This document shows, in pieces, positions 11,534-24,620 of a stretch of DNA of 64,000 nucleotides. Source of the stretch: Physcomitrium patens. Its lineage: Eukaryota > Streptophyta > Bryopsida > Funariales > Funariaceae. The stretch covers positions 23,007,661 to 23,071,660 of the forward strand of contig NC_037254.1 of the NCBI RefSeq assembly GCF_000002425.4, written 5' to 3'. A program made the position numbers and the translations under genes. Below the pieces are notes generated by a model. That model searched no databases and was not told where the DNA came from. It saw only the letters and a list, made by a program, of their open reading frames with translations. The stretch's first letter is position 1. Every line of letters begins with the position of its first letter.

Positions 11534-14500
11534 ACGCGTTCCAAATTTCAAGGATTCGTCAACCAAATGAAGTTGATAACACTTTTACAGCTTGAACGCT
11601 ATTCAATCGAGGAGTCATGTGTTGGGCTTGTTGGAACCTTACTTACAGGACAAACTCTATCATGGTTTGCTCTTTTGTTTGAGAAACGATCGTCCATACT
11701 AAACAACTTTGAAACCTTTTAGGAGGCATTTGCGGAAGCATTTGGTGAACACGAAAAGGTTCGATGGACTTCAACAAAGATCCGGTCACTACGACAAGAG
11801 ATGCGTTCTACATCAATCTATGCATCGAACTTCAGGCAATTAGCATGCGACATCAATTGGGATGAAGAAGCGTTGATGAGTCAATTCTATTGGGGTTTAA
11901 GGGGCGATGTGAAGGATTTGCTATTAACTCTTCCTGATCTGTAAATGCTCAACGAAGCTATTAGCCAAGCTGTGAAGTGCAATAATCGCCTATTTCAACG
12001 TCACCAAGACCAACGTTCAAGACAACATACGATTCGCCACACCCCAACTATGTCGGCAAGCAGTGTGAATTCACATTCAGAGGTAGAAGACATGCAAATT
12101 CATGCGGTATGTGTCAAATCTCTTACTCTAGAAGAAAAAAAGCGACGTATAGAGGGAGGTCTATGCTTGTATTGCGGTGAAGAAGGCCACAAAGTTGGAA
12201 ACTATCCCAAGAAGCAAAATCGACATATTATCAAGACTAGGGGCACGTTTATTCAGGAAAACGAGGATGCCTAGCCACAATAGGAACCATGCGGTTGGAC
12301 AGTGAAATATCACACCAACAACCAGGTTCCTTTCTTTCCACTCAACTTGTCCTTTGCTTTACAATCTCTTTGCTTATTGGCCCTCAGAAACTGAGAACCT
12401 TAGCATTATTAGATTCAAGAGCATCTACTTGTTTCTTAGACGAAGAAGTTACAAAGCATCATAAGATCCCTTTAGTACAAAAATCCAAACCTATTCACGT
12501 TGAGGTCATAGATGGACGACCTTTATTGTTTGGTAGTGTCACCCATGAATCAGAACCTATAGAAGTGTTGTTTAAGGGGCATAGTAGTCATATTATTTTT
12601 AATATTATTAGAATCCCATCAAATCTTATTATTTGTTGGTCTTTCCTCGTTGAAAAAGCATAACCCATCCATAGATTGGAAGTTGCGGAAGATAACCTTT
12701 GCCACAAAACCACCCAAGAGCAAGCCTAGTAGAAAACCCCGAATAGAGAAATCCTTATTCATTGGAGCAAGAGCGTTTATAAGATCTTCTAAGGAAGGCA
12801 CACTGTTTGTCATTTATGCGACTCCAGCTACCGGGGAGAAGATCTCGATAGCAAGTATACTTGAGCAATATAATGATTTTAAAGACGTGTTTCAAAAGAA
12901 AAATATCAACATGCTATCGGAACACAGACCATATGATTGCGCCATAGACTTGCAAGAAAGAGCACAACCGCCTTTTGGCCCAATCTACAATCTATCGTAG
13001 ACAAAGTTGGTGGAGTTGCGGAATTACATGGACGAGAATCTAGCCAAGAACTTCATCCGTCATTCAAAATCGTCAGCTGGAGCACCCATCTTATTTGTGA
13101 AGAAGAAAGATGGCTCGTTGCAGATGTGAGTGGACTATCGAGGCCTCAACAAGATAATAAAGAAGAATCGTTATCCATTACCCTTGATTTTTGGTCTCTT
13201 AGAACAACTTGGATGTACAAGGATCTTTACAAAAATTGATCTAAGGGGAGCTTACAACCTCATATGAATCAAGGAAGGAGATGAGTGGAAGACAGCGTTC
13301 TGTAGAAGGTATGGCCATTTTGAATATAATGTCATGCCCTTTGGTCTTACCAATGCTCCAGTGGTCTTTCAACATATGATGAATGACATTTTCCGAGAGC
13401 ACCTTGATGATTTTGTTGTCATTTATTTAGATGATATTTTGATATTCTCGAAAAATGAAGAAGAGCATGAAAAATATGTTCGTTTGGTCTTGGAGAAACT
13501 ACGCAAGCGAGGACTATATGCCAAGTTGGAGAAGTGTTTATTTCACCAAATAGAGACATAGTTTTTGGAATTGATTGCAACTACGGAAGGCTTGAAGATG
13601 GACCCCAAGAAGGTGGAAGCAATCGTGTCCTGGGAGGTTCCGAAGACGGTTAGAGACGTACAATGCTTGCTTGGTTTTGTCAACTTCTATCGGATCTTCA
13701 TCAAGAATTACTCTCAAGTTGTTGTTCCTCTCACTTGGTTGACATGCAAGGATAAGCTGGAATGGAGACCTCTAGCAAAGAAGGCGATTCAAAACTTGAA
13801 GACCGCATTTACTACGGCTCCAATCTTGGTACATCTAGACTTTACAAAGGCCTTTTATTTAGAAATTGATACTTCGGATTTTGTTTTGGGAGCTGTACTT
13901 TCACAAATGGGAGAAGACAAGAAGCTCCATCCAATTGCATTCTATTCTCGAAAGTTCTCTACTGTTGAAATCAATTATGAGATCCACGATAAGGAACTTC
14001 TTGCTATAGTGGATTCTTTCCAAGAATGGCATCACTTTCTTAAAGGAGCTGCGTAGCCAGTTATTGTATACACAGATCACAAGAATTTGGAGTATTTCAT
14101 GTCGACTCGAGTTCTAAATCGACGTCAAGCTCCGTGGAGTATGGTACTATCTAGGTTTGATTTTGTTATCACTTATCGACCTGGAAAGCAGCAAGGCCTA
14201 TCTGATGCCTTATCAAGGAGATCGTATCTTGTACCAAAGGCTGGGGAAGTAGCGTTTGATCAACAATGCACGACATTGTTGAAGCCAGAGCAATTTCAGC
14301 TTTGCGCTACTATTTTGCCAATTGATGCTGACTTCTTGAATCAGGTACGTGCCGTGACCATTGAAGATTCAGTAGCCATTGATATTAAGCAGCATGCCAA
14401 TGACGACAAGTTTAAGGTGGAGGGAGAGCTTTTATACTTTGAGGAGCGGTTATATATCCCAAAAGGACCAGCACGACTCCGAGTTCTTCAATCTCGCCAT

Positions 14501-15490
14501 GATTTTCTAGCTGCAGGATATTTTGGATTCAACAAGACCTTGGAGCTTATTTCTCGAGATTTTTGGTGGCTCCAAATGTGGAAGGATGTGAAAGATTTTG
14601 TCCTCTTCTGCGATATCTGTTCAAGATCCAAGAATCTTTGGCATCGCCCTTATGGACTCTTACAGCCATTGCCGATTCCATGTCCACCATGGTCTTCAAT
14701 TTCCATGGACTTCATCACGGACCTGCCATCATCGAATTCATTTGACAGCAACTTTGTCGTAGTAGATCGGTTACAAAAATGGCGCACTTTGTCCCTTGCA
14801 AGAAGACATCATCTATTGAAGTTACAGCAAGGCTCTTTCTCAATAATGTGTATCGTTATCATGGACTACCAGATGATATCATATCAAATCGAGGAACCCA
14901 GTTCGTATCAAAGATTTGGAGATCTCTCTTTGAGATACTGAAGGTGGATATCAAGCTTTCTTCGGCTTTTCATCCTCAAACTGACGGCCAAACAGAATGG
15001 GTGAATCAAGTCTTGAAACAATACTTACGATGCAGTATCAACTATCAGCAAGACGATTGGACCACATATCTGCCGCTAGCTGAGTTTACATATAACAACA
15101 CCCTCCATGCATCGACTCAATACACATCATTCTTTTTCAAATATGGGTATCATCCAAAGCTTGATTTATTGAGTCCATCAACAAATAACAATCTAGCAAC
15201 TGAAGGATTTGCGAAACAACTATCAGAGCTTCAAAATACGTTGAAGCTTCAATTCCAATCCGCTCAAGAATCCTACAAGGCGTCTGTAGATAGATTCCAG
15301 AATCAAGCACCTACTTTCAAAATTGGAGATAAAGCATGGCTTCTTCGATGAAATATCAAGACTAAGCGACCCTGTGATAAGTTGGACTATCAAAGATTGG
15401 GACCATTTATCATCCAGAAGCAAATCAATCCACTGGCGTACCGTTTGGAATTACCAGCTTCTATGAAGGTACATCTAGTCTTTCATGATA
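11534..15490 (+). pseudogene. B1 gag remainder, protease, RT, RNase H and integrase
   Basis: This continues B1 after the A1 insertion. Gag capsid sequence (KFQGFVNQMKLITLLQLE) comes first, then a zinc knuckle near 12.17 kb (CLYCGEEGHKVGNYPKK), protease near 12.4 kb, RT at about 12.85-13.55 kb ([28 protein letters not shown]), RNase H at about 13.6-14.2 kb, and integrase at about 14.45-15.45 kb. The piece ends in the GPY/F-like part of integrase ([20 protein letters not shown]). The chromodomain seen in B2 is not seen here. Broken. Confidence 0.88.
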
Positions 15491-18400
15491 CTTTCTTCCC
15501 ATTTAAATCGGTAGCCCTTGCGTAACAGTTCATATAATGGATCCGCTATGTGAGCAAAATGAGGGATCCAGATTCGATAAAATACACATGCACCCAAAAA
15601 TCTGAGAACCTTTGTTAAAGAATCACAATCCTCTTTCATCCTTCCAATTGCATCAACTTTAGTAGGATCTGGTTTTCTTCCATAAGATCCACATAAATGT
15701 CCAACAATTACAACCTCTCGTACTCCAAATACAGACTTCATACCCGATAATGTAAGATGAACTTCTCCAAGCCGAGTTAAAATCTTTTCACAATCTTCTA
15801 TATGATCAACAATATATTTGCGACACCCCCTCGTATCTAACGTTTCATCCTTGTCTCCTTCTCTGCACCCTTTTATAGGAACATCATCCAGAAAAGGCAT
15901 AGTCTTTTCCGGAATAAAATCTCTCAATACCTTATTCATCCCATTCATCATATGCGCAACTGAGTTGGTCACGCCTTGCGGAAGAGTGTACATTCTAACC
16001 AATCCAAGTAGTGTCCTCATCGTTGTCATATCTCTACTTCCTTCGGCAAGTTGAAATTGATCATAACCTGAATACAAGTCATCCATTGAATAGATCGCCC
16101 TTCCAGCAAACGCCTTAGCAAATTCATCCACAATAGGTCCAATTCCTGCATTCCTGACAGTTACTACATTTACCAGTTGCATATCTTGAATAAACCGTAG
16201 TGATCCATTCTTCTTAGGTACCGTAAACCATCGACTAGAATACGACACAAATGAGGGTTCCAATATTTTCATCTTTATCTTTTCTTTTAATAATTCCACC
16301 AATTTAGGTAAATGTGTCCTGGATACTGGAATCGATCTTAGATTCCAAGGTACATGCGGTACAGTGAAGATAACCATAGGTATTATAATAATAGGATCTA
16401 CACACCCAATTTCATAAGATTCGAAGGCAAATGATCTACCTTGTTTAGCCAACATCTTTTTGAAGCAATTAATTTCCTCCGACAATAAAGAATCATCAGA
16501 ACTAATCTTCAATTCTTCAAAAGTCTCTTTATGAACTGATGTCCAATACTCATTGGATCTCTTAAACTTGCTTCTTTAGATGCTTCTTCCATTTGTTCTT
16601 TAGAATCTTCTGGTAATGGTCCGGCAACGGGCTTTACCTTCTTATCTGCCATTTTATATCTCGTCTCTATAGTGACTTCTGGTGCTTGAAAAGATTCAAG
16701 TATGGTATAAACCTCTCTTGAATGAATCTCAAAAATCTTATCATTATCCCCTAACCCAATAGATGTAATTAATTCCAATGAATCTTCCAGTCCATTTTCT
16801 TCATAAACATCTAAAATCCTCTCATCATCTTACAATGTACCTAACTTGTGTAATTGTCCTTCAATATCATATAATCTTTTTCTTTCTTTTCTTTTAAAAT
16901 CATCAACTTTCTTATACATAATATTTCCATTCTCCAATATACCAATAAAACTCGCATCAAAGGCACCTTCATCTCGCGAGAGTACCTCCTCTTTTGTACC
17001 TCCATAATCTCGCTTTATAGTGGTACCTCCCCAAAATCCTTAAATCCTTCAACAATCTTTGGCAATGGTTTCTCCCTCAACCTATCTCGATTCCGTTCAT
17101 GATTAGGAGGTACTGTTAGAAATTGTACAGCTTTCCTCCCATCCTCGCTACGTACCCTTGCATAAGCAAAACCATCGTCAAGTACTTTTGTTTCCATCCG
17201 TGTTGCCATAATATAAGGTTGTTCTAAAATCAACGGATAAGACGTTGTATCTTGAACAAAGAAATGTTGCTCCGTCGCAACATCCCCAATCCGAATTTTG
17301 ACATCTGGACAAGCTCCATATAATTCGCCCCGTGTGTTATTAGCTGCTTGTATTGCCCATCCATGTTCCATATCAATTGGCCATTTTTGCTTCTTATAAA
17401 GATCTTTAGACATGAGATTTATTTCAGAACCATGGTCGACCAAAGCAACAATTGGTTCTTCTATATCTCCTACTTTCACCAATACCTCAGTAGTTGCCCT
17501 TGCCCAATGCTTTCGAGTATAATGGCTCAAAGTTTCCATTTCCTTATCACTATAATCTTCGAAACGTACTCGTTGATTATATCCATTCTTTTCATTTGTT
17601 GGTTGCTTGTAACCAATATCAACCTCTTCTTTATCTTTGTATATTCTTGCATCAATAGCATGACTCATTCCAGTTTTGTCCATTAATTGCCTCTTTCGCT
17701 TAATGCTGTCAATGATAACATCATGAAACTCCTTCTTTGTAATTTCCAAGATTTCTTTCAATGTGAATTCCACCTTAGTATTTAATATACGTTCATTTAA
17801 CACCCCTTTCAAATTTGTTGCCGCTTCAATGTCAGAAAGAAACTTATAAGCAATTGATTTGCCTTTATCTTTTGTCTCCTTTGTTTTTTCTCCCAATGAT
17901 GCTGAGGTATCCTTTACAGGCAATTCTTGTGAAGCTGCCTCCCGAGCCTTGTTTCCTCGAGTTTGCCTCTTAGAAGAATTTCCTTCTCTAGTATCATCAA
18001 AATTTCCTCGTCTCTTTTCTTCCATCAAAGCTTCATGTTGGCTCTTAGCAATATATGCATGAACTGAAAGAGACTCAACAGGATCCTCCCAACCTATTCT
18101 ACCTCGTATTGTAGCTGCTGTCCTCAATAACACTTCTCGAGGTAATTTCCCTTCTTGCATTGTAGAAACGGTAGAAGCCCAAAACTCACTAGTTTCCGTA
18201 CTTCCACCAAGGTCATCATCTACTCTAGCACCATAACTTGCACTTTCTCGTGCTGCTGTTTCATGCTCTTTTAAGTAATCTTGAACCAATGCTCTCATTC
18301 CTCCCTTGCCAAAATTTGTTTGAAGAAGATCATCCCTATCTTTCAATGCTATCTTTCCATCTTTCTAGCAAATAATTCCCTGCCGTATCATATTATTAAA

Positions 18401-20648
18401 TTCATTGCAATCTTTTCTAGTGTGTGAAGCATCATCACACCAAATGCATCTTTGTACATATCCTTGTTTTAAAACATTCTTCGAATTGTTTATAGAAGTA
18501 TTCTCTTCAAGTCTTGCCAATTTGATTTGAAGATCTCGCATTCCTCGTATAATTTCTTCCATCCCCATATCTGCTTTCTTTGATAAGGATGTCGAAGGTT
18601 GAACTGTAGGCATTATTGGTGGTGTTGTACGTACTGGAGCTTTGAGTGCTTGTACTGTTTTCGGAATATTGCTCCTATCCTTCCTCCTTTCTTTTTTTGT
18701 AAGTAACCCCACCGCATCTTCAACGTTCTTCCACTTTGTTGTTAATCCTTCATCTTCTTCTTTGTCTTCAAGAAGGGTTTCTAATTTCTCTTGCAATTCT
18801 CCATCAACACCTTGAAAAAGTAAATCAACTTTGTTCGGCTCTAATGTCAATTTTTCTACCTTCGATAATTGAGAGTACTGCCTCTCAAATTCCTTTAGTA
18901 GCTCTGTTGCTTGTAAATTCTTATTAGGCCGTTCAATCCATTCCAAAAACAACTTTTTAGTAACGCGATCAGCATCTTTCAAGAAATATTTGTCTTTCAA
19001 TGCATGTGAAAAAACCTCCCATGAATTCCCATAACGATCCATAATCGATGTAATATGGTCTCTTATCTCCGGTATCGTGGCAAGTCCAAATAGTTCAACC
19101 ATTTTCTTCTCAGAAACCCGATTTAATTCCATTTCACGAACATAACATCTTAAATACCTTGAAATATTCCTTCCATCAAATTGATCAATTTTATTGACCA
19201 CTGCTTGCAATGCTTTGGTTGCCAAAGCTTCCTTTCGATCATTGCTTTGCTGTTGCTGCATTGATAATGAGAAGGCTTGAAACATACTAGCAATAGACGG
19301 ATCCATGTGCATACCTTGTCCTTTAGAAGAATCCCCACCAGAAACTCCTCCCAAAAATCCTTCAAAATTTTTATTTTTGTTTTCCATAAAATAAAGATAA
19401 AGATGAAATCCAATACCTTCCACCTCAAGCTTTCACGTCGAGTTCACTACTTTTGTCGTAATACGTGCTTTCCTGCTCGAGAACGCGTCGGGCGTCTGGC
19501 TGTAGAAGGTAGTATGGAGATTCGCCAATATTCAAGCAGTTTATCAGTTTTTGACTGTTGGAATACAATCAAGTGCAAGAATACACCGTAAATCTATATG
19601 CATGCCCTTCGATTGCTTGTCGAAGTCCTTTTTGCCCCAGCCGATAGGTCTCTAGACGTTACAGAGAACCCCGAACAACCCAAACTGTTAATCTTCGATA
19701 CCGCTTTATACTCACGATCTTGTATCCACTGTCTTGTTAGATTAACCCCATAAATTTCATTCACTCCGCATACTGAATCCTATAGACACCCTTTTAATTC
19801 TTCAATCATTGACATAACTTCAATTTTACAAAATTGTCAAGAGTAATCACACCCACTTCATTAAAATCCCGATTCACCAGTAGAGCACTGACTTCAGCAA
19901 CGATTGTCTTTGTCTTCCCAAAACCCTATGAAGAAAAAAAAATCCCAATTCTTTGTCTTTTTCTCCCTCACGAAGCATAAAGCTTGCTCTCCGACCCCTC
20001 TAAAACCGTTATTCTCTCCTTTTTATTTTTAATCTATCCTCCCCTTTAACCCTAATTCTCCCCTCTTTCAAACCCTAGCCTCTGAATTTCTTCAATCTTT
20101 CGTCTTGGATCCGAAATTGGCTCATGGTGTCAGAGCTTTTTCCTTCGTTTTTACCTTTATGAGATCCTTTTACCGAAAGGACGTTCCCAGAACGGCACAA
20201 AGGATGGAATAGCGTGAAACGGAATCGAAACCCCCATAATCGGGACCATATTGAGTTGCCTAACCAATTCAGGTCTTATATTGGCTAAGAGGCCCGTAGT
20301 AAGACTTGGATGTTCCCATAATTAGACCGCATTGGGTTTTCCCACCAAGTCAAGTCTCATATTGAATAAGAGGACTTGGATTGGATGTCTTGAAATTGGA
20401 TCCAATTGGCTCTTCGAGCCAAGCTCACCCGTCGTTGAATTGGTCCTTTCCTTTTCTGCTGACTGCCGTTATTGGAATCGAATGGAGCATTTTAGTATGC
20501 CCTAGCTGACTGTAACGGGGTGACTGAACCTGGCCTCTCAGTATTTGCACTGGAATTAGTTGTTGCTTCCAATATTCGAGGTAACTGAACATTAATAAAA
20601 GTCCCCTTTCTTTATATTTTCACGATATACTCGTGTTACAACACGACA
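15491..20648 (-). mobile_element. Right piece of Ty3/gypsy fossil A3
   Basis: This is the 5' half of A3 on the minus strand: 5' LTR (19,454-20,648), gag (about 19.4-18.4 kb, MENKNKNFEGFLGG, then the CIWCDDASHTRKDC knuckle), protease (about 17.5-17.0 kb) and RT (about 16.5-15.5 kb, PFLDDVPIKG). The reading continues into 1-454 across B1. The right edge abuts chromovirus C protease sequence at 20,649, so A3 sits inside C. A3 shares some of its lesions with A1. Broken. Confidence 0.9.
19454..20648 (-). repeat. 5' LTR of A3
   Basis: It starts TGTCGTAATACGTGC and ends GTTACAACACGACA; length is about 1.2 kb. It has at most a partial 65-base unit. It resembles the right LTR of A1 at roughly 95% by eye. 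The partner LTR lies outside the window. Confidence 0.88.
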
Positions 20649-22143
20649 TCATCCGTTGTCTTTAGAAGATGTTACTCATGAAATCCTTCCTATAGAAGTA
20701 GCAACTAATAGTCATAGTAGCTTTGTAATATTTAATATCATTAGATCTCCCTCTAATCTAATCATCTTAGATTTATCATGGCTAGAAAAATATAATCCTA
20801 AAATAGATTAGACTTCTCGTAGTCTTCACTTTTCTAAAAGTATAACTAAGAACATAATTAATCAAGTAAAAAGTCATAAGTCTAATACAATTAAACTTGT
20901 ATTTGTAGGTGCAAGAGCTTTCTTGCATGTTGCAAAAAAAAAATCATCTTATGAGATTTATGCCGCTCTTGTTTCTACAAGTCGAAAGACTTCAAGTGGC
21001 ATTCTAAACCAATATCAAGATTTTCGAGATGTATTTGAAAAGAAGAATGCAGATACTCTTTCAGAACATCGTTCCTATGACTACTCAATTGACCTTGAAA
21101 AAGGAGCACAATCACCATTTGGACCAATCTACAGTTTATCACGAAATGAGCTAGCTGAACTCAAGGAGTATATTGAAGAAAATTTGGCCAAGAACTTCAT
21201 ACGCCATTCCAAATCTCCACCAAGAGCTCCAATTTTATTTGTGAAGAAAAAAGATGGATCATTACAAATGTGTGTTGATTATCGAGTATTCAACAAAATT
21301 ACTATCAAGAATAGGTATTTGCTTTCTTTGATATTTGGACTCCTTGATCAATTGAATCAAGGTAAGATCTATACAAAAATAAATCTATGAGGAGCATATA
21401 ATCTAGTATGCATCAAAAAAGGAGATGAATAGAAGACTTCGTTTTGAACAAGGTATTGACATTTCAAATACAATGTCATGCCTTTTGCACTTACAAATGT
21501 ACCAACAACATTCCAACATCTAATAAATGATGTCTTTCAAGATTTTTTAGATGATTTTGTTATCAGCTACCTAGACGATATCTTAATCTATTCTAAAAAT
21601 ATAGAAGAACATGAACTTCATGTTCGTTGTGTATTACAAAAACTAAGAGATAGGAGACTCTATGCTAAGATAGAAAAATGTGTATTCTACACTACTCAAG
21701 TTGGCTTCTTAGGATACATCATTTTAAATGATGAACTTATGATAGATCCTAAGAAAATTTGAACTATTATAGAATGGAAGATCCCAAAAATGGTAAGAAA
21801 TGTCCAATGTTTTTTGGGATTTGCCAACTACTATCGGATCTTTATCAAAGACTTCTCTCAAGTTGTAGCTCTACTTACACGTTTGACTTATAAAGACAAA
21901 CTTCAATGGAATCAAGAAGCGGAAGTAGCATTTGAAGCTTTGAAAACAGCCTTTATTTTTGCACCAATCTTGTATCACATCAATTTTTCTAAACCATTTT
22001 TATGAAAATAGACACATCAAACTTTGTCTTAGGTGCCGTATTATCATAAATGGGAAGAAATGATAAACTTCATCCAATAGCTTTTCATTCCAGAAAATTT
22101 TCAGCAGCCAACATCAACTACAAGATTCACAACAAAGAACTTC
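20649..22143 (+). mobile_element. Chromovirus-type Ty3/gypsy fossil C, first piece (protease to RNase H)
   Basis: Plus-strand sequence related to, but distinct from, family B. It has the end of the protease region (FNIIRSPSNLIILDLSWLEK), RT at about 20.9-21.7 kb ([30 protein letters not shown]) and the start of RNase H. The left edge is the A3 insertion point and the right edge is the B2 insertion point. ACTTC at 22,139-22,143 is repeated at 29,418-29,422, after B2. The 5' half of C must lie left of the window. It is broken, with well over ten lesions, and is the oldest layer of the nest. Confidence 0.85.
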
Positions 22144-22600
22144 TGTCACGGACATAGAAATACAGACTCAAGATCTAAGAAGAAGTTCAGAAGAACTGTC
22201 AAGAATTAGATTAATCAGATGAATACAAGAACAACACGAGAGAGGTGAGCTAGAACTCCAAGAGATGTGTTGTCGAGACTGAAGAACTCTTCAGCCTCGA
22301 TTCTAATATATACTTTTATTTAGGAAGCTTCTCAAGCAACTTTTACCAACTAAGAAGCTTCTAGAAGGTTCCAGAGACTTGCTTATAGAAGGTTCTAGAA
22401 ACTTATCTCTAGAAGGTTCTAAGAACTATGTCCCTAACATCTTCTATCAACTAGGAAGCTTCTCAAATAATTTCCATCAACTAGGAAGCTTCTCAAATAA
22501 TTTCCATCAACTAGGAAGCTTTTAGAAGGTTCCAAAGACTTGCTTCTAGAAGGTTCTAGAAAATTGTCTCTAGAAGGTTCTAATGACTATGTCCCTAACA
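22144..22600 (-). repeat. 3' LTR of B2
   Basis: On the plus strand it reads TGTCACGGACATAG to ATGTCCCTAACA (457 bases). It holds heat-shock-like runs at 22,354-22,371 (GAAGCTTCTAGAAGGTTC, four perfect units) and 22,388-22,400, upstream of a TATA-like box near 22,305 when read on the minus strand. Confidence 0.9.
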
Positions 22601-22677
22601 TCACCCCCTCCTTTAGCTTTGAGGTCTCTGAGAAGCAATGTTGTTAATCAGTACCTATGCAAGAAAATGAAGATCTG

Positions 22678-23001
22678 TCACATAACGTCTACTATGAACT
22701 CCAACTGTTGTTCACGAGGCAAGTGATTCATTGGTCCTTGAAGCCAATGGTAGTGGCCCACGCCTTTGACTTTTGACCAAGCATGAACTTCCGTGTCTTC
22801 ATTGTAAAATTGTCCTGCAAACATGCCTTCTGGCTGACCATCGTAAGGAGGCTCGAACTCAAATACAATCACTAATGATCGGTTACTCGATATCCTCCAT
22901 CGTCGTCGTGGTATAGGCAGTTCTTCATCTCGGGGTCGTCTTTGTGACCTAGTTGGTTGAGATAATTTGACTGGCATAGTATCTATCTCTTGGCTATCCA
23001 T
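22678..23001 (-). CDS. Small extra reading frame between B2 chromodomain and 3' LTR
   Basis: An uninterrupted 107-codon frame starts MDSQEIDTMPVKLSQPTR, passes through a basic stretch (RRPRDEELPIPRRRW) and ends QLEFIVDVM. It lies downstream of the chromodomain and upstream of the polypurine tract and 3' LTR, where most Ty3 elements have little coding. It could be an additional element gene or the unusual C-terminal tail of pol. I recognise no domain. Survival of an open frame in an otherwise broken element could be chance at this length. Confidence 0.4.
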   Translation of the reverse strand: MDSQEIDTMPVKLSQPTRSQRRPRDEELPIPRRRWRISSNRSLVIVFEFEPPYDGQPEGMFAGQFYNEDTEVHAWSKVKGVGHYHWLQGPMNHLPREQQLEFIVDVM

Positions 23002-23079
23002 ATCAGAAGACCAAATTATGGCTACTGAAAAAATTCTACTTTATCTTGGAGAAAATAACTACATCAACTATGAATTTTG

Positions 23080-24620
23080 GTGGTGCTCTTACCCTTTCTT
23101 ATATTCTTGGGTGAGCAAGCTTCGGAAGGAAGCTTTCGTGGAACCAGCTTAGGTTTATGATGATGTTGTTGATGAAACTCATATACCTTTTGTGGCGCAT
23201 TGGTGAGATTTTCAGCTGGCTCCCACATTCGCTCATTAATGTCGTAGCCGCACCAATGAACAATATACTCCAACTTACTCCACCTTCGTCGTGAATCCAG
23301 TACCTTTTCAACCTCGTATTCCTCGTGGTTCTCGATCTCAATACTAGGTGGCGGACATTGCACTCTTCCAGGAAAAGACGACTCTCAATAAGGCTCCAAT
23401 AGAGAAACATGAAAGATTGGATGTACCTTCATAGAAGCCAGTAATTCCAAACGGTACGCCACTGGATTGATTTGCTTCTGGATGATAAATGGTCCCAATC
23501 TTCGATAGTCCAACTTATCACATGGTCACTTCGTCTTGATATTCCATTGAAGAAGCCATGTTTTATCTCCAATTTTAAAAATACATGCTTGATTCTGGAA
23601 TCTATCTGCAGACGCCTTGTAGGATTCTTGAGCGGATTGCAATTGAAGCTTCAACGTATTTTGAAGCTCTGATAGTTGTTTCGTAAATCCTTCAGCTGTT
23701 AGATTGTTATTTGTTGACGGATTCAATAAATCAAGCTTTGGATGATACCCATAGTTGGAAAAGAATGGTATATATTGAGTCGATGCATTGAGGGTGTTAT
23801 TATATGCAAACTCGGCTAGCGACAGATATGTGGTCCAATCGTCTTGCTGATAGTTGATGCTGCATCGTAAGTATTGTTCCAAGACTTGGTTCACCTATTT
23901 CGTTTGGCCGTCAGTTTGAGGATGGAAAGCCGAAGAAAGCTTGATATCCACCTTCAGTATCAAATGAGTTCGATGATGGCAGGTCCGTAATGAAGTCCAT
24001 GGAAACTGAAGACCATGGTCGACGTGGAATCGGCAATGGTTGTAAGAGTCCATAAGGGCAATGCCGAGGATTCTTGGATCTTGAACAGATATCGCAAAAG
24101 AGGACAAAATCTTTCACATCCTTCCACATTTGGAGCCACCAAAAATCTCGAGAAATAAGCTCCAAGGTCTTGTTGAATCCAAAATATCCTGCAGCTAGAA
24201 AATCATGGCGAGATTGAAGAACTCGGAGTCGTGCTGGTCCTTTTGGGATATATAACCGCTCCTCAAAGTATAAAAGCTCTCCCTCCACCTTAAACTTGTC
24301 GTCATTGGCATGCTGCTTAATATCAATGGCTACTGAATCTTCAATGGTCACGGCACGTACCTGATTCAAGAAGTCAGCATCAATTGGCAAAATAGTAGCG
24401 CAAAGCTGAAATTGCTCTGGCTTCAACAATGTCGTGCATTGTTGATCAAACGCTACTTCCCCAGCCTTTGGTACAAGATACAATCTCCTTGATAAGGCAT
24501 CAGATAGGCCTTGCTGCTTTCCAAGTCGATAAGTGATAACAAAATCAAACCTAGATAGTACCATACTCCACGGAGCTTGACGTCGATTTAGAACTCGAGT
24601 CGACATGAAATACTCCAAAT
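23080..24620 (-). pseudogene. B2 integrase and chromodomain
   Basis: The integrase has the HHCC finger (FGFNKTLELISRDFWW, LFCDICSRSKN) and core motifs SMDFITDLPSSNSFD and AFHPQTDGQTK. The chromodomain follows near 23.3 kb with YEVEKVLDSRRR, KLEYIVHWCGYD and MWEPAENLTNAP, carrying the aromatic residues typical of histone-methyl-lysine readers. In this family the domain is thought to steer insertion to heterochromatin. The region is broken. Confidence 0.88.

Larger units (their letters stand above)
455..15490 (+). mobile_element. Chromovirus-type Ty3/gypsy fossil B1, inserted in A3 and split by A1
   Basis: This plus-strand element has a 5' LTR (455-876), a leader, gag, protease, reverse transcriptase, RNase H and integrase. 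Family A copy A1 sits inside its gag. Visible motifs are a gag start MARGQDISMTESSESK, a retropepsin-type LALLDSRAS, RT box [10 protein letters not shown], RNase H LEIDTSDFVLGAVLSQM, LSDALSRR, and an integrase zinc finger followed by a core with MDFITDLPSS and HPQTDGQTEWVNQ. The layout fits a Tcn1-like chromovirus; sister copy B2 shows the chromodomain. CTTTC flanks both ends (450-454 and 15,491-15,495), as expected for a 5-base target duplication. No 3' LTR is seen. It is broken, with roughly ten lesions. Confidence 0.9.
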
